From Chloroflexota bacterium (GTDB taxonomy: Bacteria; Chloroflexota; Limnocylindria; Limnocylindrales; CSP1-4): a DNA stretch of 20,098 nucleotides. The notes under the pieces were generated by a model. The model worked only from the letters and a program-made list of their open reading frames with translations. It was not told the origin of the DNA and searched no databases. The DNA is taken from NCBI GenBank assembly GCA_015661135.1, contig JACVXW010000026.1, positions 449 through 20,546 of the forward strand, written 5' to 3'. Both the position numbers and the translations under genes were made by a program. Below, one piece after another: positions 6,414 to 13,801 of this stretch. The number at the start of each line of letters is the position of its first letter. Positions within the stretch are counted from its first letter, which is position 1.

Positions 6414-7364
6414 GTGCCCGCCGCGCAGATTGCCGCCAACCTCGCCTACATCAACTGGACGGTCCTGACCGGGCTGGCGGTCGGTGCCTACTGCGCGGTG
6501 GTCCTGGGCTGGCTGTTCACGTCGGCCACGAAGGGCTACCTCGCGTTTGTGGCGTTCACGGCGGCCGTCTTCGGGCTACTGGCCTGGTTGTCCGACGGGG
6601 CGCTCCCGAGGCCGGAAGACTCGGACCTGATGGCCCTCTGGGACGCGGCCTGGTCGGTGCCGCGGACCACGGCCCTTGCCCTCTTCGCCGTCATCGCCCT
6701 GATCACCGCGATCACGATCGCGCGCGCCGGGCTCGCGGCGACCCCGAGCGACGAGCGCGCGGCGATTCCGAGCGGTGAACACGCGACGAGCGCGCCCGCG
6801 CGGGGCGGCCGCGCCAGGATGCTGGCTGTCGGTGGAGTCGGCGTCGGGCTGTTCGTTCTCTTCGCGGCGGCGGCGTCGTGGGGCGGCTCGCCGCTGGGGA
6901 CCACGCTGCTCTTCGTCCAGCTGGCCGTCCTCGCTGCGGCGACCGGCGGGGTGTGGGCCTCGATGATCCTGGGCCATTGGTACCTCGTGACGCCGAAGCT
7001 TCCCGAGGCACCGCTCGTCCTCTTCTCCCGCGTACTGACGGGTGTCGTTGCCCTCCAGCTGATCCTGTTCGTCGTGTGGGTCGGTACCGGCATCGGCGCG
7101 GCCGGCGTGGACGGCCCGGGCTCGGCCGGCGAGGGCGGAGCTACCGGGTTCGGGGCGCTGACCGGCCCCTGGGCGCTCTTCGTCTGGTTACGTCTGGTCG
7201 TCGGGATCGTCTTCCCGCTCATCGTCGGCTGGGCCGCGATCCAGACGGCCCGGACACGGTCCATGGAGTCCGCGACGGGTCTGCTCTACATCAACGTCGG
7301 CACGATCGCCGCCGGCACCATCCTCGCGGCCGGCCTGTACTTCGGCGCCGGCCTGCTCGTCTAG
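6414..7364 (+). CDS. Polytopic membrane protein of unknown function
   Basis: 316 residues if translation begins at the GTG at 6414, the start that fits the TACACT element 7 nt upstream; the frame is open further upstream, but that part overlaps the divergent hydrolase gene. About eight hydrophobic segments are visible (about 16-36, 42-60, 86-104, 136-153, 162-183, 205-226, 255-275, 290-312). A charged, Ala/Ser-rich cytoplasmic-type loop lies at 105-135 and a Gly-rich loop at 228-250. The motif GHWYLVTPKLP (187-197) has a histidine near a membrane boundary that could be functional. I do not recognise the family. It stands first in a probable operon with an O-methyltransferase 20 bp downstream and moaDE, which may hint at a cofactor or redox role, but this is only context. 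Confidence 0.8.
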   Translation: MPAAQIAANLAYINWTVLTGLAVGAYCAVVLGWLFTSATKGYLAFVAFTAAVFGLLAWLSDGALPRPEDSDLMALWDAAWSVPRTTALALFAVIALITAITIARAGLAATPSDERAAIPSGEHATSAPARGGRARMLAVGGVGVGLFVLFAAAASWGGSPLGTTLLFVQLAVLAAATGGVWASMILGHWYLVTPKLPEAPLVLFSRVLTGVVALQLILFVVWVGTGIGAAGVDGPGSAGEGGATGFGALTGPWALFVWLRLVVGIVFPLIVGWAAIQTARTRSMESATGLLYINVGTIAAGTILAAGLYFGAGLLV

Positions 7365-7384
7365 GGATGCACTGGGAGGCACTC

Positions 7385-8053
7385 GTGAAGACCGACAACA
7401 GCTGGTCCCCGGGCGATGTCGACCTCGCCTGGATCGATTCCCTCGCGCGACCGCCGCATCCGGTGCTGATGGCGCTCGAACAGGCCGCCGAGCCGGGCCA
7501 CGTCCCGATCCTTGATCGGGACTCCGGGCGGGTGCTGTCGGCTCTGGCCTCCGACCGGCGAGCCATCGTTGAGGTCGGTACGGCGATCGGCTATTCCACG
7601 CTCTGGATGGCGCTCGGCCAGCCGGCCGACGGCACGATCGTGACGATCGATCCGGACGCCTCGAGGACCGCCGTGGCGCGCGAACACTGGCGCAGCGCGG
7701 GCATCGCGGACGCGCGGATCCGGGTCGTGAACGAGCCGGCGCTCGATGCCTTCGCCAGCGGCGCCGCCCAGCCGGACCTTGCCGGGCCGTTCGATCTCGT
7801 CTTCATCGACGCCCTCAAGGAGGAATACACGGCGTACCTTCAGGCGCTCCTTCCGAGGCTTCGGCCGGGAGCGCTCGTCGTCGCCGACAACGTCCTGTGG
7901 AGCGGCAAGTCCTCTGGGGCGCGGCCCAGCCGCCCGGGCGACGGCACGGATGCGTTACGCGCGTTCTGCTCCTGGGTGATTGGTGACGCGCGCTTTAGCG
8001 GCACGGTCCTGCCGATCGGCGACGGGCTCCTCGTGGCGGCCTTTCGGCCGTGA
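7385..8053 (+). CDS. SAM-dependent O-methyltransferase, caffeoyl-CoA/catechol type (family 3)
   Basis: 222 residues from the GTG at 7385, which has GGGAGG 5 nt upstream; the in-frame ATG at 7367 is possible but has no such site. The SAM-binding loop is VGTAIGYST (64-72), followed by the acidic IDPD (88-91). FIDALKEEY (140-148) and ADNVLW (167-172) carry the divalent-metal ligands (D142, D168, N169) typical of family 3 O-methyltransferases. The family methylates catechol-like or other small hydroxylated acceptors in the cytosol; the substrate here is unknown. The stop codon overlaps the start of moaDE by 4 bp (GTGA), so the two are translationally coupled. Confidence 0.93.
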   Translation: MKTDNSWSPGDVDLAWIDSLARPPHPVLMALEQAAEPGHVPILDRDSGRVLSALASDRRAIVEVGTAIGYSTLWMALGQPADGTIVTIDPDASRTAVAREHWRSAGIADARIRVVNEPALDAFASGAAQPDLAGPFDLVFIDALKEEYTAYLQALLPRLRPGALVVADNVLWSGKSSGARPSRPGDGTDALRAFCSWVIGDARFSGTVLPIGDGLLVAAFRP

Positions 8054-8844
8054 GCTCGACGCCGGGCGCCGGGGTCTCGATCCGGGTCCGGATCCGCCTG
8101 TTCGCCGTCCAGCGCGAGCTGGCCGGGACGCGCGAGGTCCTCCTGGAGCTGCGTCCCGGTGCCGCCGTGGAGGATGCCTGGGACGCGCTCGTGGCGCGGT
8201 TCCCGGTCCTGGCGGCGGGTCGCTCGTCGGTCCGTTTCGCCGTGAACGGCGACTATTCCGGGCCGCAGGTCGTCCTCGGCGACGGCGACGAGGTCGCGAT
8301 GATCCCGCCGGTGAGCGGCGGCGCGGACCCGCGGCGCATCCTCGAGATTCGGGCCGATCCCCTGCCCAAGGGCATCCTCGAGGAGCTGGCCGGCCGGCTC
8401 GCCACCCCGGAGGATGGCGCGATCGTCGGCTTCCTCGGGATCACCCGGCGAACGCCGGGAACGCCGGCCCCCGGCCAGGAATCCGAGGCCGCGCGACATG
8501 CCGGGCGAACGGTCGAGGCCCTGGACTACGAGGCGCTCGAGCCGATGGCGCTCCGCATCCTCGCCGAGATCGCCGACGAGATCCGTGATCGCTTCGGCGT
8601 GGCGCGGCTGGCGATCGTGCACAGAACCGGGACCGTCCCACTCGGCGAGGCCTCGGTGGCGATCGTCGCCTGCGCCCCCCACCGGGCCGACGCGTTCGCG
8701 GCGGCGGCCTACGCGATCGACGAGACCAAGGCGCGGGCACCCATCTGGAAGGCCGAACACTTCGCCGGCGGCCACGTCTGGATCGGCGAGCCGGCCCGCG
8801 ACGGACCCGGCCCCGGTCCCGGTCCCGGTCCCGGCCCCGGCTGA
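8050..8844 (+). CDS. Fused molybdopterin synthase MoaD-MoaE
   Basis: 264 residues from a GTG that overlaps the previous stop. Residues 1-91 are a ubiquitin-fold MoaD ending in PPVSGG (86-91). Residues about 94-250 are MoaE: FLGITRR (128-134), a LDYEALEPMA stretch (158-167), HRTGTVPLGE (191-200) and the catalytic-type lysines in ETKARAPIWKAEH (225-237; K227 and K234). Together they convert cyclic pyranopterin monophosphate to molybdopterin. In separate MoaD proteins the GG must be a free C-terminus to carry the thiocarboxylate, so the fusion probably needs cleavage after G91, as reported for mycobacterial MoaX. The C-terminus ends in a Gly-Pro repeat encoded by a repeated ggtccc hexamer, which looks like a simple-sequence extension of a normal MoaE end. 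No other moa gene is in the window. Confidence 0.94.
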   Translation: MSSTPGAGVSIRVRIRLFAVQRELAGTREVLLELRPGAAVEDAWDALVARFPVLAAGRSSVRFAVNGDYSGPQVVLGDGDEVAMIPPVSGGADPRRILEIRADPLPKGILEELAGRLATPEDGAIVGFLGITRRTPGTPAPGQESEAARHAGRTVEALDYEALEPMALRILAEIADEIRDRFGVARLAIVHRTGTVPLGEASVAIVACAPHRADAFAAAAYAIDETKARAPIWKAEHFAGGHVWIGEPARDGPGPGPGPGPGPG

Positions 8845-8860
8845 CCCGCTCGGCGCCGCC

Positions 8861-8966
8861 CGCCGTGTCCTCCAGCCACAATTTCCACCGCGACCGCCGC
8901 GACCGCCGCGAGGGACCTTGGCCCGGCTGAGTCGCCGTGTCCTCCAGCCACAATTTCCGCCGCGAC
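8861..8966. repeat. 34-bp direct repeat, two copies, 72-bp period
   Basis: 8861-8894 and 8933-8966 differ at a single base (A or G). The core is GTGTCCTCCAGCCACAATTT. The DNA between copies is different in sequence and rich in cgcgaccgc. A degenerate third copy, in the opposite orientation, is at 17834-17857 (17 of 24 positions match by hand). Confidence 0.85.
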
Positions 8967-9178
8967 AGGTAGCGAAAAGGACTGCCAGGCACCGGAGCGG
9001 CACGGCTCGGCGCACGGACTGCTCGGACGCGTCACGTTCGTGACCCTCACGCACAAGGGTGACATTCCCTCCCGAATTGACGACCGGGGGCAATCGACTG
9101 CCGGCGGGCCGCTGGGCGGTCCCGCCACTTGCCCGCGGGCACGGAACGGCGGGGCCGGTAGGTGCCGGCGCACGGTAC

Positions 9179-9235
9179 CGGACACGGGACGCCGAGGCGG
9201 GCACGGGACGGCGCGGCGGGCACGGGACGGCGCGG
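9179..9235. repeat. 19-bp tandem repeat, two exact copies and one degenerate
   Basis: 9198-9216 and 9217-9235 are identical; 9179-9197 matches with three changes. The core is GCACGGGACGGCGCGG. It lies just upstream of the promoter of the gene at 9270. It may be simple replication slippage. Confidence 0.8.
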
Positions 9236-9256
9236 CCGCCGCGCCGGCGGGTGCCG

Positions 9257-9262
9257 TATCCT
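9257..9262 (+). promoter_or_regulatory. Candidate -10 element (TATCCT) for a leaderless transcript of the KamD-like gene
   Basis: TATCCT ends 7 nt before the ATG at 9270; there is no ribosome binding site. The same element and spacing are used at 1519-1524 and 6401-6406. Confidence 0.45.
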
Positions 9263-9269
9263 CCGGGCG

Positions 9270-10847
9270 ATGGCGCCGACGCTCGCTCCGGGGGACTTCG
9301 TGGCGGAGGTGGCCGCCCTCCGTGACCTGGCGTCGGCGGTGGCCGCAAAGCTGGCGGCCGCGTCGACCCGCATGCGGACCCTCGGCCGCGAGCGAGCGGT
9401 CCTCCGCCTGCTCGGCGTCAGCGGCACGGACCGCGAGGGTCGGCCACTCGCGGCGGAGGTCGCGGACCGCTACGCCGGTGGCAGGCCCGGCCTGCTGGCC
9501 TCGGGGATCGCGCTGCCGTTCTGCCTCGCCCTCCAGGAATACGACTCGGATCCCCAGCAACTTGCGCTCGACGTGGCGAGCGGGGCGGTGGATCTCTCGC
9601 TGGAGGCGGAGCTTTTGGCATCGCCGGACCGCCGGGCATCTGCGGTGGGGCACCTCCAGACCCTCCTCGCGGGAGCCGTCGAGCGGATTGACGCGAACCG
9701 AACGGCGCGTGCCGAACTCTTCGCGCTGCTCGGAGATCGCGAGCTGCCGTGGATCGGCACAACGCTGTTGGAGTCGAGCGCCCACGGCGGCGCGCTGGAA
9801 GCGGCGAATCTCGTCAGGGGTGGCGCGGACCTCATTCGGGTGGAAGTCCCCGTTGGCCGGGAATTGGCCCTCCGCCTCGGTGAGCTGGGCCAGGATGTCG
9901 CGGCATGGCACGCCGATCGCGACGATGAGCCCGACCCAGCTCCCGCGGGCAGCCAGCGGGGCCTCGCTCACGTGCGTGATGCGCTCGACCGGGCGGCCGC
10001 GGAGCGCGGCGCCTACGTTCGCCTCGCGACGGTTCCCACCGCGCTTGCCGGCCCGGAGGGCGCCATCGTGGCGGCGTTCGAGCGCGTGGACCTGCTGGAG
10101 CTGGACCCGATGGGCGAGATCGTCGGGACCGGCGTGGACCCGGTCCGCGCCCTGGCCGACTTTGCCTTTGCGGCCCGCGTGGCACGGCGCGCCGGCACGA
10201 TCCTGCTCCTCCCCGCCGGGCCGCTCGTCGTCGCGCCGGACATGGATTCAGGCGTCAACTCGGACCCCGCCACCCGTGCGGGGAGAGCCCTGGGATTGCA
10301 GCTGCTTGCGGTCGGCCTCGCCGCTCGGCACGGCCTGGATCCCGGCAGTCTCGTCATCGGTGCGCTGCCGGCCTGGCTGGCGGATGAGACGTACGCGGCG
10401 GCCCGCGCGGCGGCCGAGGTGGCCATTCGCCGGGTACTGATGAAGGATCATCCGCTCGCCTTCCTGGAGCCGGCCGGTCACGACGGCGAGGGCCGCTGGG
10501 CCGCCATCGTGGCGGCTGTTGCACCCGGCTCGGGAACGGGGCTGGTCCTCCGACGGGCCGCCGCCGGGATGATGTTCGATCAGGTTGCGGCGGGCAATCG
10601 GGCCTCGGCTGAAGTCGCGCGACAACTCGACGATGCCCTCGGCTCACGGACCCTCGACGGCGAGGCACGCCGGCACGCGGAGGGCTCGCTGGCGGCCGCG
10701 GCCCGGACCCTCGAGCAGCTCGGCGCGGACGGCTGGGCCGCGATCACTGGCGCGACCGCCGAGCGCACGGGGTGGGGCCGGCTGGGCGGCGATGCCGTCG
10801 CCCTTGCCGATGACCCTATCGATTCCGTCGAACGCGCCCTCGCCTGA
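9270..10847 (+). CDS. KamD-like protein (lysine 5,6-aminomutase alpha-subunit type TIM barrel), orphan and divergent
   Basis: 525 residues, close to the usual ~515 of KamD. The N-terminal RERAVLRLLGVSGTD (40-54) and the later DPQQLALDVASGAVDLS (94-110), RGGADLIRV (183-191) and a VRDALDRAAAERGAYVRL-like stretch line up in order with clostridial D-lysine 5,6-aminomutase alpha subunits as I remember them. That enzyme is an adenosylcobalamin- and PLP-dependent 1,2-amino mutase whose cobalamin-binding beta subunit (KamE) carries the PLP lysine. No KamE-like gene with a DxHxxG cobalamin motif is in this window. After GADLIRV the window has VPVGRE where KamD has a TTGQS-like segment that contacts PLP, so the chemistry may differ. 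The start is set by a TATCCT element 7 nt upstream. A 2-bp gap to the MttB-like gene implies co-transcription. Homology is fairly sure; activity is not. Confidence 0.72.
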   Translation: MAPTLAPGDFVAEVAALRDLASAVAAKLAAASTRMRTLGRERAVLRLLGVSGTDREGRPLAAEVADRYAGGRPGLLASGIALPFCLALQEYDSDPQQLALDVASGAVDLSLEAELLASPDRRASAVGHLQTLLAGAVERIDANRTARAELFALLGDRELPWIGTTLLESSAHGGALEAANLVRGGADLIRVEVPVGRELALRLGELGQDVAAWHADRDDEPDPAPAGSQRGLAHVRDALDRAAAERGAYVRLATVPTALAGPEGAIVAAFERVDLLELDPMGEIVGTGVDPVRALADFAFAARVARRAGTILLLPAGPLVVAPDMDSGVNSDPATRAGRALGLQLLAVGLAARHGLDPGSLVIGALPAWLADETYAAARAAAEVAIRRVLMKDHPLAFLEPAGHDGEGRWAAIVAAVAPGSGTGLVLRRAAAGMMFDQVAAGNRASAEVARQLDDALGSRTLDGEARRHAEGSLAAAARTLEQLGADGWAAITGATAERTGWGRLGGDAVALADDPIDSVERALA

Positions 10848-10849
10848 GG

Positions 10850-12381
10850 ATGGAGCCGAGGCCGGAAGTAACCGCGCATCAGGCAACGGCGCATCGCCGC
10901 CGGGAGCGGCGCACCGGTGGCGGCATCCCACGCCTGCCGTGGCGGACGCTCGTCAATCCCTTCACGCCCGTCGAGATCCTCTCCGCGGACCAGCTGGAAA
11001 CCATCCACCGAGGGTCCCTGAGAATCCTCGAAGAGATCGGCCTGGAGGTCCTGGGCGACCGGGCGATCGATCTCCTGCGCGCCGCCGGCGCCCGGGTGGA
11101 CGGGCCGACGAGGCGCGTCCGGCTGGACCCCGGTCTCGTCGAGGAGCTGATCCGGACCGCCCCCTCGACCTTCCGGCTCCACGCACGGAACCCGGCCCGG
11201 GACCTGGAGATCGGCGGCCGGAACCTCGCCTTTACCTCCGTCGGCGGACCGGCCTTCGTCACGGACCTGGACCGCGGCCGCCGGGCCGGCAACGCGCAGG
11301 ACCTGCGCGACTACGTCCGCGTGATCGGCGCCCTGGACGTCATCCACCAGGAGGCAGGCGGCCCGCTGGAGGCCACGGACCTGCCGGTTCCCACCCGTCA
11401 CCTGGACCTGTACCGCCTCCTCGCTACCACGCTGGACAAGACCTGGCAGTGCCTCGGCTTCGGCCGGACCGCGGTGGCCGACGCCATCGAGGTCATCTGC
11501 CTCGCCCGCGGCGTGGACCGCGACCAGCTCCTCCGGGAACCGAGCCTCATGACGATCATCAACTCGAACTCGCCGCTCCGGCTGGACGGGCCCATGTCCG
11601 AGGGCCTGATTGAGATGGCGATGCACGGCCAGCCCGTCGTGGTCACGCCCTTCACGCTCGCCGGGGCCATGAGCCCGGCGACGATCGCCGGCGCCCTCGC
11701 CGAGCAGAACGCCGAGGCCCTGTTCATGGTCGTCCTGACCCAGCTGGCCCGGCCCGGCGCGCCGGTGGTCTATGGGGGGTTCACCTCCAACGTGGACATG
11801 CGAACCGGCTCACCGGCCTTCGGGACGCCGGAGTACGTGAAGGCGGCCTTCGCGACCGGGCAACTGGCGCGGCGCTACGGGCTGCCGTTCCGCTCGTCCA
11901 ATGTCACCGGCTCCAACACCGTGGACGCCCAGGCGGCCTATGAATCGGAGATGGCGGTCTGGGGCGCGGTCATGGGCGGCGTAAACCTGCTGTACCAGGG
12001 CGCGGGCTGGCTGGAGGGGGGCCTCACCGCCTCGTTCGAGAAGCTGATCCTGGACGCGGAGATCCTCCAGATGATGTCCGAGGTGCTCCAGCCCCTCGTC
12101 GTCAACGACGCCGAGATGGGCGTGGACGCGATTGCGGCCGTCGGGCCGGGCGGTCAGAGCGCTTCGAGCACGCCTTCTACCAGCCGATGCTGGCGGACTG
12201 GCGCAACTTCGAGACCTGGCAGGAGGATGGTTCCAAGACCGCCGCCGAGCGGGCGAACCGGATCTGGAAGCAACTGCTCGCGGAATTCGAGCCTCCACCG
12301 ATGGAACCGGGCGTGGCGGAGGCCATCGACGACTTCGTCGCCCGCCGGACGCGGGAGATCGAGGCCGCCGGCCCGGCATGA
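10850..12381 (+). pseudogene. MttB/MtgB-family corrinoid methyltransferase (non-pyrrolysine), broken by an internal deletion and frameshift
   Basis: From the ATG at 10850 (2 bp after the KamD-like stop) the frame encodes an MttB-superfamily protein: an N-terminal LSADQLETIHRGSLRILEEIG region, then a TIM-barrel region including IINSNSPLR, VVVTPFTLAGAMSPATIAG and AYESEMAVWGAVMGGVNLLYQ-type segments. No in-frame TAG is present, so it is not a pyrrolysine enzyme. The family moves a methyl group from trimethylamine, glycine betaine or related quaternary amines to a corrinoid protein. At about 12156 the frame is lost: the text reaches VGPGG, then the matching C-terminal end (ERFEHAFYQPMLADW and on to 12381) continues in another frame. 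Homologues have a conserved HF-x-G...HT stretch between these points, so about 25 or 28 bp appear to be missing. After the break the original frame happens to stay open to 13237. Either a true mutation or a sequencing/assembly error. Confidence 0.82.
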
Positions 12382-12826
12382 CGGGCCGTGGATGCATCCC
12401 GTGGATGCATCCCCTTTCCCGTGCTGCCCCGGCAATCCTGGCTTGCGACCGCCCCCGGAGCACTGCGCGGGTTGCCGGCCGCAGACGGCAGCCGCGACCG
12501 CCGAGATCCCCCGGATTTCCCGTTCGTGGAGCGGGCGTCGAGCGTGGCCGGGCCGGGCGATACGCCCCGTCGGGTCCTTGGGCGGGCTCAATCCCCGCCT
12601 GAACCTGGCGAGTGCTCCCCGGGGGAGCGTTGGCCATAAAGCCGCGCCGCGCCGAAGCCGCGCCGGCCGCGCCGGCCGCGCCGGTCCACACTGGTCCGGG
12701 CCCGGCACAGACGTTGGGGTGCGTACGCTTGACTTGGCGGCGCTTGCTTCCCCCAGCGCGAGGTGGTTGACTTGCAGATCACCCGCTCGCTCGGGGGCGG
12801 CAAGCACGAACGGGAGAATGAAGATC
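12382..12826. other. Intergenic region without a recognisable gene
   Basis: This stretch is open in one frame only because of its GC content. It contains an exact 13-bp tandem repeat (12388-12413), a palindrome-like GCTCCCC/GGGGAGC near 12612-12626, a gccgcgccg-rich tract (12643-12683) and a TACGCT that could be a -10 element (12724-12729). No RNA family recognised. Confidence 0.5.
12388..12413. repeat. 13-bp exact tandem repeat
   Basis: GTGGATGCATCCC occurs twice head to tail (12388-12400 and 12401-12413), a few bases after the end of the MttB-like reading frame. Each copy holds the palindrome ATGCAT. Confidence 0.85.
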
Positions 12827-13237
12827 GTGGCAGACATGGGCAGCGGAACGAAGGCGGATCCCTGGAACCTGAAGACCCCGCCCGGGACCTCGGACTACCA
12901 GATGTGGCGGGACGAGGCGGCCAGCCCGCCGACGCTCGTCTGCCAGGTCGGGTCCACGCTACTCAAGTACGACCTGCGCGCGATCGACGATCTCCACGCG
13001 ATGCTCAAGGCACATGGCGACTGGATGCCCCTCGGTGCGGCAGACGAGCAGAAGCCGGCCGCGGATGGAACCGTCGAGGCCTGGGGTCGCGCGGCGGATA
13101 ACCCGGTCGGCGGCTGGTACGGGCTCCGGAAGGGCTATCGGGGCCGGTTCGGGATGTACCTCCCGCCGCTGCTGGAGGCCCTCGGGCTCGTGGAGCTGAC
13201 CCACGATCCGAAGAACAACCGGGTTCGCGCCCGCTGA
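12827..13237 (+). CDS. Small conserved-looking cytoplasmic protein of unknown function
   Basis: 136 residues if the GTG at 12827 is used, with GGGAGAA about 8-10 nt upstream; ATGs at 12818 and 12836 are alternatives. The sequence begins MGSGTKADPWNLKTPPGTS and has YQMWRDE, LKYDLRAIDDLHAMLKAHGDWMPLG, NPVGGWYGLRKGYRGRFGMY and LPPLLEALGLVELTHD segments. There is no signal peptide or membrane segment. The WYGLRKGYRGRFGMYLPPLLEALG end suggests a small nucleic-acid or ligand-binding fold, but this is only an impression. I believe it belongs to a domain of unknown function found in several phyla but cannot name it surely. It shares a reading frame with the broken MttB-like gene upstream, which by itself does not mean fusion. 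Confidence 0.78.
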   Translation: MADMGSGTKADPWNLKTPPGTSDYQMWRDEAASPPTLVCQVGSTLLKYDLRAIDDLHAMLKAHGDWMPLGAADEQKPAADGTVEAWGRAADNPVGGWYGLRKGYRGRFGMYLPPLLEALGLVELTHDPKNNRVRAR

Positions 13238-13268
13238 TCGAGTTCGCGCCGGGATCCGAATTCGCGCC
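13224..13268 (+). promoter_or_regulatory. Three phased TTCGCGCC direct repeats upstream of the cupredoxin promoter
   Basis: TTCGCGCC occurs at 13224-13231, 13243-13250 and 13261-13268, spaced 19 and 18 bp, that is nearly two helical turns. The last copy ends 7 bp before a TACAGT/CGTA promoter-like element. They may be an operator. The first copy lies inside the 3' end of the preceding gene. Confidence 0.45.
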
Positions 13269-13273
13269 TCCGG

Positions 13274-13281
13274 CGTACAGT
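13274..13281 (+). promoter_or_regulatory. Candidate -10 region (CGTACAGT) of the cupredoxin gene
   Basis: TACAGT at 13276-13281 could be a housekeeping -10, giving a leader of about 40 nt. The overlapping CGTA (13274-13277) also resembles ECF-sigma -10 motifs, with GAA at 13258-13260 as a possible -35 trace. Not distinguishable by eye. Confidence 0.3.
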
Positions 13282-13326
13282 CACCCAGAGGCGCCCGCCG
13301 GGCGACGCTACCGGAGATTCACCGAA

Positions 13327-13761
13327 ATGTCCCCCCGATCGCTGGTGCTGGTCCTGCTCGCCGCCCTCGCCGCCGCCGCCTGCGGCTCCGGGACGCCGAC
13401 AACCACCATCGTTCCGAAGTCCGACGCGCCCGTAGCGTCCCCGACCGACGCGCCCGTTGCGTCCCCGACCGACGCACCCGTTGCCACCGCGACCGACGCT
13501 CCCGCCGGCGATACCGCCGTCGAGATCTTCGACAACGGCTTCCGCGCGTCGAACCTCACGGTCGCGGCCGGGAGCACCGTCACCTGGACGAACATCGGGG
13601 ATCGACCGCACTCCGTCAGGAGCACGGACAGCGGCTTCGAGGGCAGCGACGTCCTGTCCGGCGGCGGCACCTACGAGCACACCTTCGATGCTGCCGGCAC
13701 CTTCGCGTATGTCTGCGGCATCCACGCGTCCATGACCGGCACGATCACGGTCAAGCCCTGA
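13327..13761 (+). CDS. Cupredoxin (plastocyanin-like) lipoprotein
   Basis: 144 residues. A hydrophobic N-terminus (about 5-18) ends in AAAAC with C19 as the probable lipidation site; the lipobox has Ala rather than Leu at -3. A low-complexity linker (about 32-60) contains three or four copies of an imperfect SPTDAPVA repeat. The cupredoxin domain (about 62-144) has the type 1 copper ligands H95 (in RPHSV), C130, H133 and M136 (CGIHASM). It would carry electrons or copper on the outer face of the membrane. The gene lies 40 bp before the ECF sigma/anti-sigma fusion and may be its target or co-transcribed. CGGAGA about 9 nt before the ATG is a fair ribosome binding site. Confidence 0.93.
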   Translation: MSPRSLVLVLLAALAAAACGSGTPTTTIVPKSDAPVASPTDAPVASPTDAPVATATDAPAGDTAVEIFDNGFRASNLTVAAGSTVTWTNIGDRPHSVRSTDSGFEGSDVLSGGGTYEHTFDAAGTFAYVCGIHASMTGTITVKP

Positions 13762-13801
13762 CGGGTCGCGCTTGCGCGCCGGCCGTTCAGCACATCGCTG
13801 C

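Larger units (their letters stand above)
8845..9269. other. Gene-free region with direct and tandem repeats
   Basis: No plausible gene: open frames here lack start signals and family features. It holds a 34-bp direct repeat (8861-8894 and 8933-8966), a possible hairpin near 9041-9063 (GTGACCCT and AGGGTGAC, one mismatch), 19-bp tandem repeats (9179-9235) and the promoter of the gene at 9270. No RNA family recognised. Confidence 0.6.

Noticed and set aside
8861..8966. CRISPR array
   Set aside because: There are only two repeats, the spacer is GC-rich simple sequence, and no cas gene is near.
7840..9971. Long minus-strand open frames across moaDE, the repeat region and the KamD-like gene
   Set aside because: They have low-complexity composition, cross clear plus-strand genes and lack start signals; the repeats give accidental repeated peptides.
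12382..12720. Possible structured RNA in the gap after the MttB-like gene
   Set aside because: It has GC-rich palindromes but no match to the SRP RNA, 6S, RNase P or tmRNA cores that I could recognise.
10850..13237. A single 795-codon frame joining the MttB-like gene and the small protein at 12827
   Set aside because: After about 12156 the frame has no MttB character, whereas the matching C-terminus is in another frame and ends at 12381. The join is a by-product of the deletion and GC-rich open frames.
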